Assembly: GCF_024227715.1 (NCBI RefSeq)
Contig: NZ_CP100448.1
Span: 1,116,001-1,180,000, forward strand
Length of the DNA stretch: 64,000 nt
Source: Halomarina litorea
GTDB taxonomy: Archaea; Halobacteriota; Halobacteria; Halobacteriales; Haloarculaceae
Reading direction: 5' to 3'
Shown here: positions 49,801-56,968 of the stretch, in pieces
Layout of the letters: each line of letters begins with the position of its first letter
Numbering within the stretch: the stretch's first letter is position 1
Translations under genes and position numbers: made by a program
The notes under the pieces: model-generated
The model's database searches: none
What the model was told of the DNA's origin: nothing
What the model saw: the letters and a program-made list of their open reading frames with translations, nothing else

Positions 49801-50541
49801 ATGGCAGAGGCCCGCTACCTCACGGACTCGTCGGTTCGGCGCTTCGAGGCGCGTGTCGAGCGAACGCTCGACGACCGGGTCGCCCTCGACGGGACGCACT
49901 TCTACCCCGAAGGCGGCGGCCAACCCGCCGACCGGGGAACCGTGAGCACCGAGGACGGCCGCTGGCGGGTCGTCAGCGTCCAGAAGCGAGACGCCATCTA
50001 TCATACCCTCGAACCGGTCGACGGGACCGTCGGCCTCCCCGAGGAGGGGGCGACGGTGACGGGCGAACTCGACTGGGAGCGCCGCGCGGCGCACATGCGA
50101 TATCACACCGCACAGCATCTCCTCTCGGCGGTTCTCCTCGACCAGTTCGACGCGCCGACCGTCGGGAACCAGTTGTACGCCGACCGCGCGCGCATCGACG
50201 CGGGCTACGAGCGCTTCACGCCCGAGGACCTCGAACGCGTCGAGACCCGGATGAACGACATCGTCGGGCGGGACCTCGCCGTGACGTGGTACACGACGGA
50301 CCGCGCGGAGGCGGAGGCGACCCTCGACTCCGAACGGACGCGAATCGACCTCCTGCCCGAGAGCATCACGGACCTGCGAATCGTCGAGATCGCCGGCGAG
50401 GACGGTGCCGACGACCCCTTCGACCGGACGGCCTGCGCGGGGACGCACGTGACGACGACCGCCGACCTCGGGCGGTTCCGCGTGACGGGGCGGAGCACGC
50501 AGGGCCGGGAGGCCGAACGGCTCTCGTTCGTCCTCGAGTGA
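49801..50541 (+). CDS. alaX: Alanyl-tRNA editing protein AlaX
   Basis: A 246-residue trans-editing enzyme that removes mischarged serine (or glycine) from tRNA-Ala. The N-terminal domain has FYPEGGGQPADRG (about 35-46). The zinc site is H102 and H106 in RYHTAQHLLS with C212 and H216 in TACAGTHV. The size falls in the medium (AlaX-M) class. It has no synthetase body. Starts at ATG 49801. The gene stands alone, divergent from the HD-domain gene. Confidence 0.93.
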   Translation: MAEARYLTDSSVRRFEARVERTLDDRVALDGTHFYPEGGGQPADRGTVSTEDGRWRVVSVQKRDAIYHTLEPVDGTVGLPEEGATVTGELDWERRAAHMRYHTAQHLLSAVLLDQFDAPTVGNQLYADRARIDAGYERFTPEDLERVETRMNDIVGRDLAVTWYTTDRAEAEATLDSERTRIDLLPESITDLRIVEIAGEDGADDPFDRTACAGTHVTTTADLGRFRVTGRSTQGREAERLSFVLE

Positions 50542-50569
50542 GGGGACTGCCGGGAACCGCCGCGCGTAG

Positions 50570-50578
50570 CTTTATTTT
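50570..50578 (+). promoter_or_regulatory. TATA box of the GNAT gene
   Basis: ctttatttt ends 22 bases before the ATG at 50600, which points to a leaderless transcript. Confidence 0.55.
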
Positions 50579-50599
50579 CTCGGCGGGTGACGACGTGGT

Positions 50600-51328
50600 A
50601 TGGAAATCAGAGCAGCCGAGCAGCGCGACGTGGAGGCGGTACGCGAACTGTCGCTGCGGTCCATGCAGGCGTCGTACACGCTCAGCCCGCAGACCATCGA
50701 GGGGGCCGTCAAGCAGTGGTACGACGACGAGGCCTTCGAGGAGAAACTGAACGACCCGGACGCCGTGTTGCTCGTCGCGGAGGAAGACGGCGACATTCGG
50801 GGGTTCAGCGAGGCCGTCCTCGTCGCGGAGGACGGCGACGGCGACATGAACTGGCTCCACGTCGACCCGGACTACCGCGGGGAGGGCATCGCTCGCCGCC
50901 TGTTCGACGCGACCCGCGAGCGTCTCATGGACAAGGGGGCCGCCCGGATGCGCGGGCGCGTCCTCCGCGACAACACCGCCGGCAACGAGTTCTACGAGCA
51001 CATGGGGTTCAACCGCGTGGCGGACGGCTCCATCGACATCGACGGCACCGAACACGTCGAGAACGTCTACGTCGAGAGCGAACCCGAGGAACTCGAACCC
51101 ATCTCCATCGACGGTCGGGAGCTGTTCATCGACTACAACGACTCCGACCGCGCCACCCTCGCGCCCTTCCTCGCGGTGTACGCGGACGCCGGCCGCGACG
51201 AGCGCTACGGCTACTACTGTACGAACTGCGAGGGCGTCGACGTCGCCGTCGACACGATGGGCCGCGTCGAGTGCAACGAGTGTGGCAACACGAGCAAGGC
51301 GACGCGCTGGGACGCGGCGTACCTCTGA
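50600..51328 (+). CDS. GNAT acetyltransferase with C-terminal zinc ribbon
   Basis: A 242-residue protein. The N-terminal GNAT domain (about 1-150) has the acetyl-CoA binding block VDPDYRGEGIARRLFDATRE, kept here as YRGEGIARRL. The C-terminal 90 residues form another domain ending in a zinc ribbon, CTNC near residue 209-212 and CNEC near 230-233. From memory the second domain is DUF5816, often fused to GNAT in haloarchaea. The zinc ribbon might bind a nucleic acid or protein target; the acetyl acceptor is unknown. Confidence 0.9.
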   Translation: MEIRAAEQRDVEAVRELSLRSMQASYTLSPQTIEGAVKQWYDDEAFEEKLNDPDAVLLVAEEDGDIRGFSEAVLVAEDGDGDMNWLHVDPDYRGEGIARRLFDATRERLMDKGAARMRGRVLRDNTAGNEFYEHMGFNRVADGSIDIDGTEHVENVYVESEPEELEPISIDGRELFIDYNDSDRATLAPFLAVYADAGRDERYGYYCTNCEGVDVAVDTMGRVECNECGNTSKATRWDAAYL

Positions 51329-51443
51329 GTCCACCCGACGCCGGAATCTGACGGCCCGCCGGACGCTACGCCGAATCGGCTACACTGTTTATCTCCTCGG
51401 CTCGCCTCTATGAGACTCAGGTCGAACGCGTGTTATGGCGGCT

Positions 51444-51461
51444 GACTCACCACCGTGAGTC
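51444..51461 (+). promoter_or_regulatory. Leader hairpin before DUF1328-type gene
   Basis: gactcac-cacc-gtgagtc forms a perfect 7-bp stem with a 4-base loop. It lies in the likely 5' leader of the gene at 51499, between a TATA-like tgtttatct (51385-51393) and the start codon. A regulatory leader is possible but unproved. Confidence 0.35.
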
Positions 51462-51498
51462 GCGACGCCCCCGACACGGTCGCCCGAAGGTGAACAAT

Positions 51499-51705
51499 AT
51501 GTTCCAGACCATGACGAACGCGTTGATGGCGCTCCCGATGCAACTCGGCACGGGCAACTTCCTGTACTTGGCGGTGGTGTTCTTCGTCATCGCCCTCGTC
51601 GCGGCCCTCGTGGGCTTCCGCGGCGTAGCCGGCATCTCCGCCAGCGCGGCGCGCCTGTTCGTCGTCGTGTTCCTGGTGCTCGCGGTCATCTCGCTACTCC
51701 TGTAG
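51499..51705 (+). CDS. DUF1328-type small membrane protein
   Basis: A 68-residue protein with two helices: about 22-43 and 47-67. The motif ALVGFRGVAGISASAARLF between the helices matches the DUF1328 family of small membrane proteins (YtjA-like). The function of the family is not established. The ATG at 51499 gives the usual short N-terminus; a longer upstream frame is open but includes the leader hairpin. It is close to the tRNA-Gln gene but has no tie to it. Confidence 0.85.
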   Translation: MFQTMTNALMALPMQLGTGNFLYLAVVFFVIALVAALVGFRGVAGISASAARLFVVVFLVLAVISLLL

Positions 51706-51848
51706 CGCGTGACCCGGCCCGGAGCGACGAACAGTGAGACGAACGACCCGACTTTTCGAACCCGATCCCTGAGCGATCACCCCGTCACGCCAGTAGGCGC
51801 GTCGGCACTCCTGTTCGGCGTCGGGCAGATGAATAATTTATTTGTCAT

Positions 51849-51951
51849 AGTCCCGGGCGGATTCGAACCGCCGTCAGCGGCTTTCTTTCGAGAGCGCTCG
51901 TGACCGCTCGCGTCCAAAGGCCGCTATGATTGGCCACTACACCACGGGACT
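51849..51951 (-). tRNA. tRNA-Gln (TTG) with 31-nt intron
   Basis: On the minus strand the acceptor AGTCCCG pairs with CGGGACT. The anticodon loop reads CTTTGG then A after splicing, anticodon TTG. A 31-nt intron sits between tRNA positions 37 and 38; the spliced tRNA is 72 nt. From memory, an intron of the same length is known in tRNA-Gln(UUG) of Haloferax. The T arm GGCGG-TTCGAAT-CCGCC is canonical. Confidence 0.95.
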
Positions 51952-52059
51952 TCGCGGTGCTCGTCCCGTCTACCTCGCCGTCCGGGCGACGGCTCCTATC
52001 ACGGGACTGCAGTGGGAGATACCCGGGGGTCGCACTTCAACGCTTCGAGGTGGCCCGCT

Positions 52060-52509
52060 TCAGTCCGCCAGTTCCGAGTCGGCCGCCTGCGGGTACTCCA
52101 CGTCGAGGAGGGCGCAGACGTCGCCCTCGGGGTCGAAGCAGTCGGGGCACTCCGACTCGCGGTTGATGATGGTGTCCAGTCGCTCGGCGACGGTGTCGTC
52201 GATGACGCTCTCTAGCTGTTTGGCCTCCGCACGGAACTCCTCGACTTCCAACACCTCCGAGAGGAACCGCTCGATGATGCAGTACGTCTGGAGGGCATCG
52301 CGCGCCCGAACGATGCCCTCGTTGGTGAGCGAGACGCCCTTGTACTTCTCGTGGTCCGCGAGGCCGCGTGCCTCGAGCTTTCCGATCATCTCGTTTGCGC
52401 TCGCGGGACTCACGTCCAGCAGGTCTGCGACGCGACCCGTCGATGCGGGGGCGTTCTCCGACTCCTGGACGAGGTAGATGGCCTTGAGGTACTGGTCTGC
52501 CGTGTTCAT
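52060..52509 (-). CDS. DtxR/MntR family metal-dependent regulator
   Basis: A 149-residue transcription regulator. The winged helix-turn-helix occupies about residues 5-65 (MNTADQYLKAIYLVQ and SPASANEMIGKLEARG), followed by a dimerisation and metal-binding domain. The lower domain holds C and H/E residues; ESECPDCFDPEGDVC near 117-131 gives a Cys-rich cluster (CPDC and a further C), which might be a zinc or iron site. It overlaps the ferritin-like gene (ATGA) and so may respond to the iron it stores. A SirR/MntR-type role is likely. Confidence 0.9.
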   Translation of the reverse strand: MNTADQYLKAIYLVQESENAPASTGRVADLLDVSPASANEMIGKLEARGLADHEKYKGVSLTNEGIVRARDALQTYCIIERFLSEVLEVEEFRAEAKQLESVIDDTVAERLDTIINRESECPDCFDPEGDVCALLDVEYPQAADSELAD

Positions 52510-52997
52510 TCGCGTTCCTCCATCAGTCGGGTCACCTTCTCCACGCCGTCGGCCTCCTCCGCACGGATGTCGCTCAGCACCTCGATGACGCGCTCGCGGT
52601 CCACGCTGAACTGCGCGTCGGAAGCTTCGAGCGAGGCGATGACGTCGTCGTAGAACTTGTACGCCGTCTCCTCGTTGCACAACTGGTCGTAGAGGACGCC
52701 GTCGAAGTCCTCCGGCTTCGTCTTGCCGTACTGTGCCTCCACGAGTGTCTGAATCTGCTCGAAGGGGACCCGCTCGGCGTCGAGGGCGTCCACCAGTGAC
52801 GCCAGCGCCGCGCGGTGCTCCGCGGACTCCTCGGCGGCCTCCGAGAGGAGGTCGCGCACGTCGTCGTCGAGGGCATCGTCGTCGAGCGTCTGGGCGTGCT
52901 TGTGCGCCCGGGCCTCGACCACCTCCTCGAGGACCATCCCGATCTGAAGGAGTCGGGCCAGTTGGTGGTCACTCCCGACCGGTCGCGTGACGCTCAT
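52506..52997 (-). CDS. Ferritin-like (rubrerythrin-type) protein
   Basis: A 163-residue four-helix protein. Likely di-iron ligands are Glu in MVLEEVVEARAHKHA (E-x-x-x-A-H), Glu and His in AAEESAEHRAALA, and Glu in CNEETAYKFYDDVI plus DIRAEEADGVEKV near the end. The exact pairing is uncertain, and the fourth-helix His of bacterioferritin-like sets is not obvious. The protein is translated before DtxR and overlaps it by 4 bases. It probably stores iron or detoxifies peroxide; the coupled regulator supports a metal role. Confidence 0.8.
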   Translation of the reverse strand: MSVTRPVGSDHQLARLLQIGMVLEEVVEARAHKHAQTLDDDALDDDVRDLLSEAAEESAEHRAALASLVDALDAERVPFEQIQTLVEAQYGKTKPEDFDGVLYDQLCNEETAYKFYDDVIASLEASDAQFSVDRERVIEVLSDIRAEEADGVEKVTRLMEERE

Positions 52998-53157
52998 CGC
53001 GGGCGACGGACGGGGGGGTCGGCGGACGGTTCGGTCATACTCGAACTGTCGCGTGCGCACAGTTAAGTCGTTCCCTCGTCCGACCACGGCGCCGAAAAGC
53101 GGTCGCTGTCGGTCGGTTGCGTCCGGGGCGAAAAATCGACGACAGACGGAACGGCGC

Positions 53158-54426
53158 TTACTGTTCGCGGGCCTTGAGACGGTCGCGGATGCGACTCTGC
53201 AGGTCCTCGCGCAGTTCGTCGACCTCGATCTCCTCGAGGACGGGCACGTAGAACCCCTCCACGAGCATGTTCTTCGCGAGCTGTTCGGGCACGGCACGCG
53301 AGGTCATGTAGAACAGGTCCTCGGCGTCGACCTGTCCGACGGTCGCGGAGTGGCTGGCCTCCGTGTCGTGGTTGTTGATGATGAGCTTCGGCGAGGCGTC
53401 TGCCTCGCTCTCGTCGCTCAGCATCAGCGTGTTCTCGCGCTGGTACGAGGAGGTGTCCCAGGCGTCGCGACCGACGTTCTGGACGCCCTCGTACACCGAG
53501 CGCGCGCGGTCGTCGATGACGCCGCGCGTGACGAGGTCCGCGGTGGTGTGCTCGGCGTTGTGCCACACCCGCGTGTCGATGTCGAAGTGCTGGTCCTCGT
53601 GACCGTAGAACGCCCCGATGAGTTTCGTCTCCGAACTGTCGCCGTCGAGGTTCGCCTCGACGGAGGACTTCGTCAGCCGGGAGCCGATGTTACAGTCGAT
53701 GACGTTGACCGTCCCGTAGGTATCGACGGTCGCCTTCTTCAGCTGGTAGTTGTACGTCGTCCGGTCGAGGTCCTGCAACGAGCCGTACTGGACGTAGGCG
53801 TTCTCGCCGCCGACGACCTCGACGATGCCGGAGTAGTAGCGGTTGCCGGTCCGCGAGTCGGCGTCGTCGTCGCTCGCCCGGCGTCGCTCGGGCGTGACGG
53901 CCGCGCCGCCGGTCTCCTGGCGTTCGAGGATGGTCACCGAGGAGGACTCCTCGGCGACGACGAGCGTGTAGTTGAACAGCGACCGGGAGTTCATCGTCGT
54001 CCGGACGGTGACGTCCTCCGCGTCGACGCCCTCCGGGACGTAGATGACGGTGCCCGTCGAGAACAGCGCCGTCGAGAGCGCCGTCAGGTAGTTCGTCTGC
54101 GGGTCGACGACGCTCCCGAAGTGCTCCTTGACGAGGTCCTCGTGGGAGTCGAGGGCCTCCGCCATCGAGAGCACCTCGACGTCGTCGGGCCCGACCTGGT
54201 CTTTCTCCTCGGCGGCGTTCAGCGGGTCGACGAACGACTCGAAGTCGAGGTTCGCGAGGTTCGTCCACTGACGACCGGGCGTGCGGATGACGTCGGGGAA
54301 GTCGAGGTCCGCCAGTGCGTCGAGGGCGTCCAGACGGGTCTGGAGGAGCCACTCGGGTTCGTCGAGGCCCTCGCTGATCTGTCGCACCTGTTCTTCCGTG
54401 AGGTTGGCGTGTATCTGCGTGCTCAT
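53158..54426 (-). CDS. sufD: SufD, Fe-S assembly scaffold subunit
   Basis: A 422-residue protein of the SUF system. The central part (about 150-350) is the parallel right-handed beta helix of SufB/SufD, with the conserved block NIGSRLTKSSVEANLDGD. The C-terminal part has ADASPKLIINNHDTEASHSATVGQVD with the conserved His shared with SufB. It is the third gene of sufCBD, one base after sufB. With SufB it forms the scaffold on which clusters are built before transfer to apoproteins. No cysteine desulfurase gene is next to it. Confidence 0.93.
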   Translation of the reverse strand: MSTQIHANLTEEQVRQISEGLDEPEWLLQTRLDALDALADLDFPDVIRTPGRQWTNLANLDFESFVDPLNAAEEKDQVGPDDVEVLSMAEALDSHEDLVKEHFGSVVDPQTNYLTALSTALFSTGTVIYVPEGVDAEDVTVRTTMNSRSLFNYTLVVAEESSSVTILERQETGGAAVTPERRRASDDDADSRTGNRYYSGIVEVVGGENAYVQYGSLQDLDRTTYNYQLKKATVDTYGTVNVIDCNIGSRLTKSSVEANLDGDSSETKLIGAFYGHEDQHFDIDTRVWHNAEHTTADLVTRGVIDDRARSVYEGVQNVGRDAWDTSSYQRENTLMLSDESEADASPKLIINNHDTEASHSATVGQVDAEDLFYMTSRAVPEQLAKNMLVEGFYVPVLEEIEVDELREDLQSRIRDRLKAREQ

Positions 54427-54427
54427 G

Positions 54428-55855
54428 TTAGCCCAGCGACCCCTCCATCTCGAGTTCGATGAGGCGGTTGAGTTCGACCGCGTACTCGATGGGCAGTTCC
54501 TCCGTGATGGGTTCGATGAACCCGGCGACGATCATCTGCTTGGCGTCGTCGTCGTCCAGTCCGCGCGATTGGAGGTAGAAGACGTCCTCGTCGCCGATCT
54601 TCCCGACGGTGGCCTCGTGGGCCACGTCGACCTTCGACTCCTCGATCTCCATGTACGGCATGGTGTCCGAGGTGGACTCGTTGTCGAACATCAGCGCGTC
54701 GCACTCCACGCTCGTACTGGAGTTCTCGGCGCCGTCCGCGATGTGGACGAGGCCGCGGTAGTTCGTGCGGCCGCCGTCCTTCGAGATGGACTTCGACTCG
54801 ATGGTCGACTTCGTGTTGGGCGCGTTGTGGTACACCTTCGCGCCGGTGTCGATGTTCTGGCCCTTCCCGGCGAACGCGATGGTGATGTGGTTGTCCGTCG
54901 CGCCGGGGCCCTTGAGGATGGTACAGGGGTAGAGCATCGTCGCCTTCGACCCCATCGACCCGGAGACCCACTCCATCGTGGCGTCCTTCTCGCAGATGGC
55001 GCGCTTGGTGTTCAGGTTGTAGGTGTTCTTCGACCAGTTCTGCACGGTGGAGTACTGGACGTGGGCACCCTCCTTGACGAACACCTCGACGCCGCCGGAG
55101 TGCAGGTTGAACTTGCTGTACTGCGGGGCCGAACAGCCCTCGATGTAGTGGACCTCGCTGTTCTCCTCGGCGATGATGAGCGTGTGCTCGAACTGGCCCA
55201 TCCCCTCGGAGTTCATCCGGAAGTACGCCTGGATGGGCATCTCGACGGTGACGCCCTCGGGGACGTAGACGAACGACCCGCCGGACCAGACGGCGCCGTG
55301 GAGTGCGGCGAACTTGTTGTCGCTCGGGGGGACGCACTTCGTCATGAAGTACTCCTCGACGAGGTCTTCGTGCTCCTGGACGGCCTTGTCCATGTCACAG
55401 AAGATGACCCCCTTCTCCTCCCACTGCTCTTGCATGTTCTGGTAGACGATCTCGGACTCGTACTGCGCACCGACGCCCGAGAGCGCGTTCTTCTCGGCCT
55501 CGGGGATGCCCAGTTTGTCGAACGTGTCCTTGATCTCGTCGGGGAGGTCCTCCCAGTTGTCGGTGCCGCCGCGGGTCTCGATGTCCGGGCGGATGTAGGG
55601 GACGATCTCGTCGATATCGACTTCCGACAGGTCGGGCTGGCCCGGCCAGTCGGTCGGCATCGGCATCTCCTGGAACTGTCGGAGGGCGCGCAGGCGACGG
55701 TCGAGCATCCACTCGGGTTCGCCCTTGTCTTCGGAGATGACGCGGATGGTCTCCTCGTTGAGACCCATCTCGGTCTTGAACGCGGACTTCTGCTCCTTCT
55801 TGAACTCGAAGCGAGCTTCGGTGTCCGTCTCTTTGAGGTGGTCTTCGGAACTCAT
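54428..55855 (-). CDS. sufB: SufB, Fe-S assembly scaffold subunit
   Basis: A 475-residue protein. The N-terminal helical part (about 1-110) is followed by the beta helix. YIEGCSAPQYSKFNLHSGGVEV near residue 235-255 and SMGSKATMLYPC near 300-310 are family blocks; the Cys that accepts sulfur from SufS/SufE lies in the former. GRTNYRGLVHIADGAENSSTSVECDALMFDN holds another conserved Cys. It is the middle gene of sufCBD, 30 bp after sufC. It is one of the most conserved genes of the system. Confidence 0.95.
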   Translation of the reverse strand: MSSEDHLKETDTEARFEFKKEQKSAFKTEMGLNEETIRVISEDKGEPEWMLDRRLRALRQFQEMPMPTDWPGQPDLSEVDIDEIVPYIRPDIETRGGTDNWEDLPDEIKDTFDKLGIPEAEKNALSGVGAQYESEIVYQNMQEQWEEKGVIFCDMDKAVQEHEDLVEEYFMTKCVPPSDNKFAALHGAVWSGGSFVYVPEGVTVEMPIQAYFRMNSEGMGQFEHTLIIAEENSEVHYIEGCSAPQYSKFNLHSGGVEVFVKEGAHVQYSTVQNWSKNTYNLNTKRAICEKDATMEWVSGSMGSKATMLYPCTILKGPGATDNHITIAFAGKGQNIDTGAKVYHNAPNTKSTIESKSISKDGGRTNYRGLVHIADGAENSSTSVECDALMFDNESTSDTMPYMEIEESKVDVAHEATVGKIGDEDVFYLQSRGLDDDDAKQMIVAGFIEPITEELPIEYAVELNRLIELEMEGSLG

Positions 55856-55885
55856 GATGTAATGTGGGTTGGGACTGTGGACTTA

Positions 55886-56806
55886 TCAGGCTGTCTCGTA
55901 CACTTCCTCGCGGACCCAGTCGTACCCCTTGTCCTCTAGCTGCTCGGCGAGTTCGGGGCCGCCGCTCTTGACGACCTTCCCGTCGAGCATGATGTGGACG
56001 TGGTCGGGTTCGACGTAGTCGAGGATGCGCTGGTAGTGCGTGATCTGCAGGATGCCGGTGCCCTGTTCGTCGCGAAGCGCGTTGATGCCCGTCGCGACGT
56101 CCTGCAGGCGGTCGATGTCCAGCCCGGAGTCGATCTCGTCGAGCACCGCGATGGACGGCTCGAGGATGGCGGCCTGGAGGACCTCGTTTTGCTTCTTCTC
56201 GCCGCCGGAGAAGCCGGCGTTGAGGTAGCGCGAGGCGAACTTCTCGTCCATGTCAAGCTGCTCCATCTTCTCAGCCATCAGCTGCTGGAACTCGGAGACG
56301 CCGACGGCACCGTCGTCGACGTTCCCCTCCATCGGTGAGGTGTCGTAGCCCGAGTCCTCTTCGTCGTCGGCCTCCGCCTCCTCGCTCTCCTCGTCCTCAA
56401 AGAGCTCTTCGCGCTCCTCGAGTTTGGCGTTCAGGGCCGTCCGCAGGAAGTTGACCATCGTGACCCCCTCGATCTCGGCGGGGTACTGGAAGGCGAGGAA
56501 CACGCCGAGGGCGGCGCGCTCGTTCGGCTCCAACTCGAGCAGGTTCCACGTGCGCTTGTCCTCGGGAATCTCGAAGTCCTCGCCGAAGTCGCCCTCCTCC
56601 AGGTGGATGAGGACCTCGCCGTCGGTCACCCGGTAGGCCGGGTGGCCGGCGATGACCTTCGCCGTCGTGGACTTCCCGGAGCCGTTGGGACCCATCAGCG
56701 CGTGGATCTCGCCGGACTCCACCTCCAGGTTCACGCCGTTCAGAATCTGCTCACCGTCTTCCTCGTTGACCTCCGCGTGAAGGTTCTTGATTTCTAATCG
56801 TGCCAT
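55886..56806 (-). CDS. sufC: SufC, Fe-S assembly ATPase, with acidic insertion
   Basis: A 306-residue ABC-type ATPase. Walker A is GPNGSGKST (39-47), the Q-loop glutamine is Q107, the signature is FSGGEKK (199-205), and Walker B leads to [10 protein letters not shown] (221-230). An acidic, flexible insertion at about 131-168 ([15 protein letters not shown]) is absent from bacterial SufC, which is about 250 residues. It probably reflects salt adaptation. First gene of sufCBD; a TATA-like cattaaa on the minus strand at about 56851-56857 is 45 bp upstream. The start MARLEIKN is standard. Confidence 0.95.
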   Translation of the reverse strand: MARLEIKNLHAEVNEEDGEQILNGVNLEVESGEIHALMGPNGSGKSTTAKVIAGHPAYRVTDGEVLIHLEEGDFGEDFEIPEDKRTWNLLELEPNERAALGVFLAFQYPAEIEGVTMVNFLRTALNAKLEEREELFEDEESEEAEADDEEDSGYDTSPMEGNVDDGAVGVSEFQQLMAEKMEQLDMDEKFASRYLNAGFSGGEKKQNEVLQAAILEPSIAVLDEIDSGLDIDRLQDVATGINALRDEQGTGILQITHYQRILDYVEPDHVHIMLDGKVVKSGGPELAEQLEDKGYDWVREEVYETA

Positions 56807-56968
56807 AAGGAGCACCAGTCGGGTTCGTCCATCACTCGGGTCGTGGGCCGTTTAATGGTTTCGTATTCACCCCGTTCGTTTTCCCGGTTCGGAAATTGAA
56901 ATTGCCGTTTGACAAAGTCGATGTGGGGTCGGGACGACGGGTCGTTCCGGCGTGCGGACCGCTCGCGC

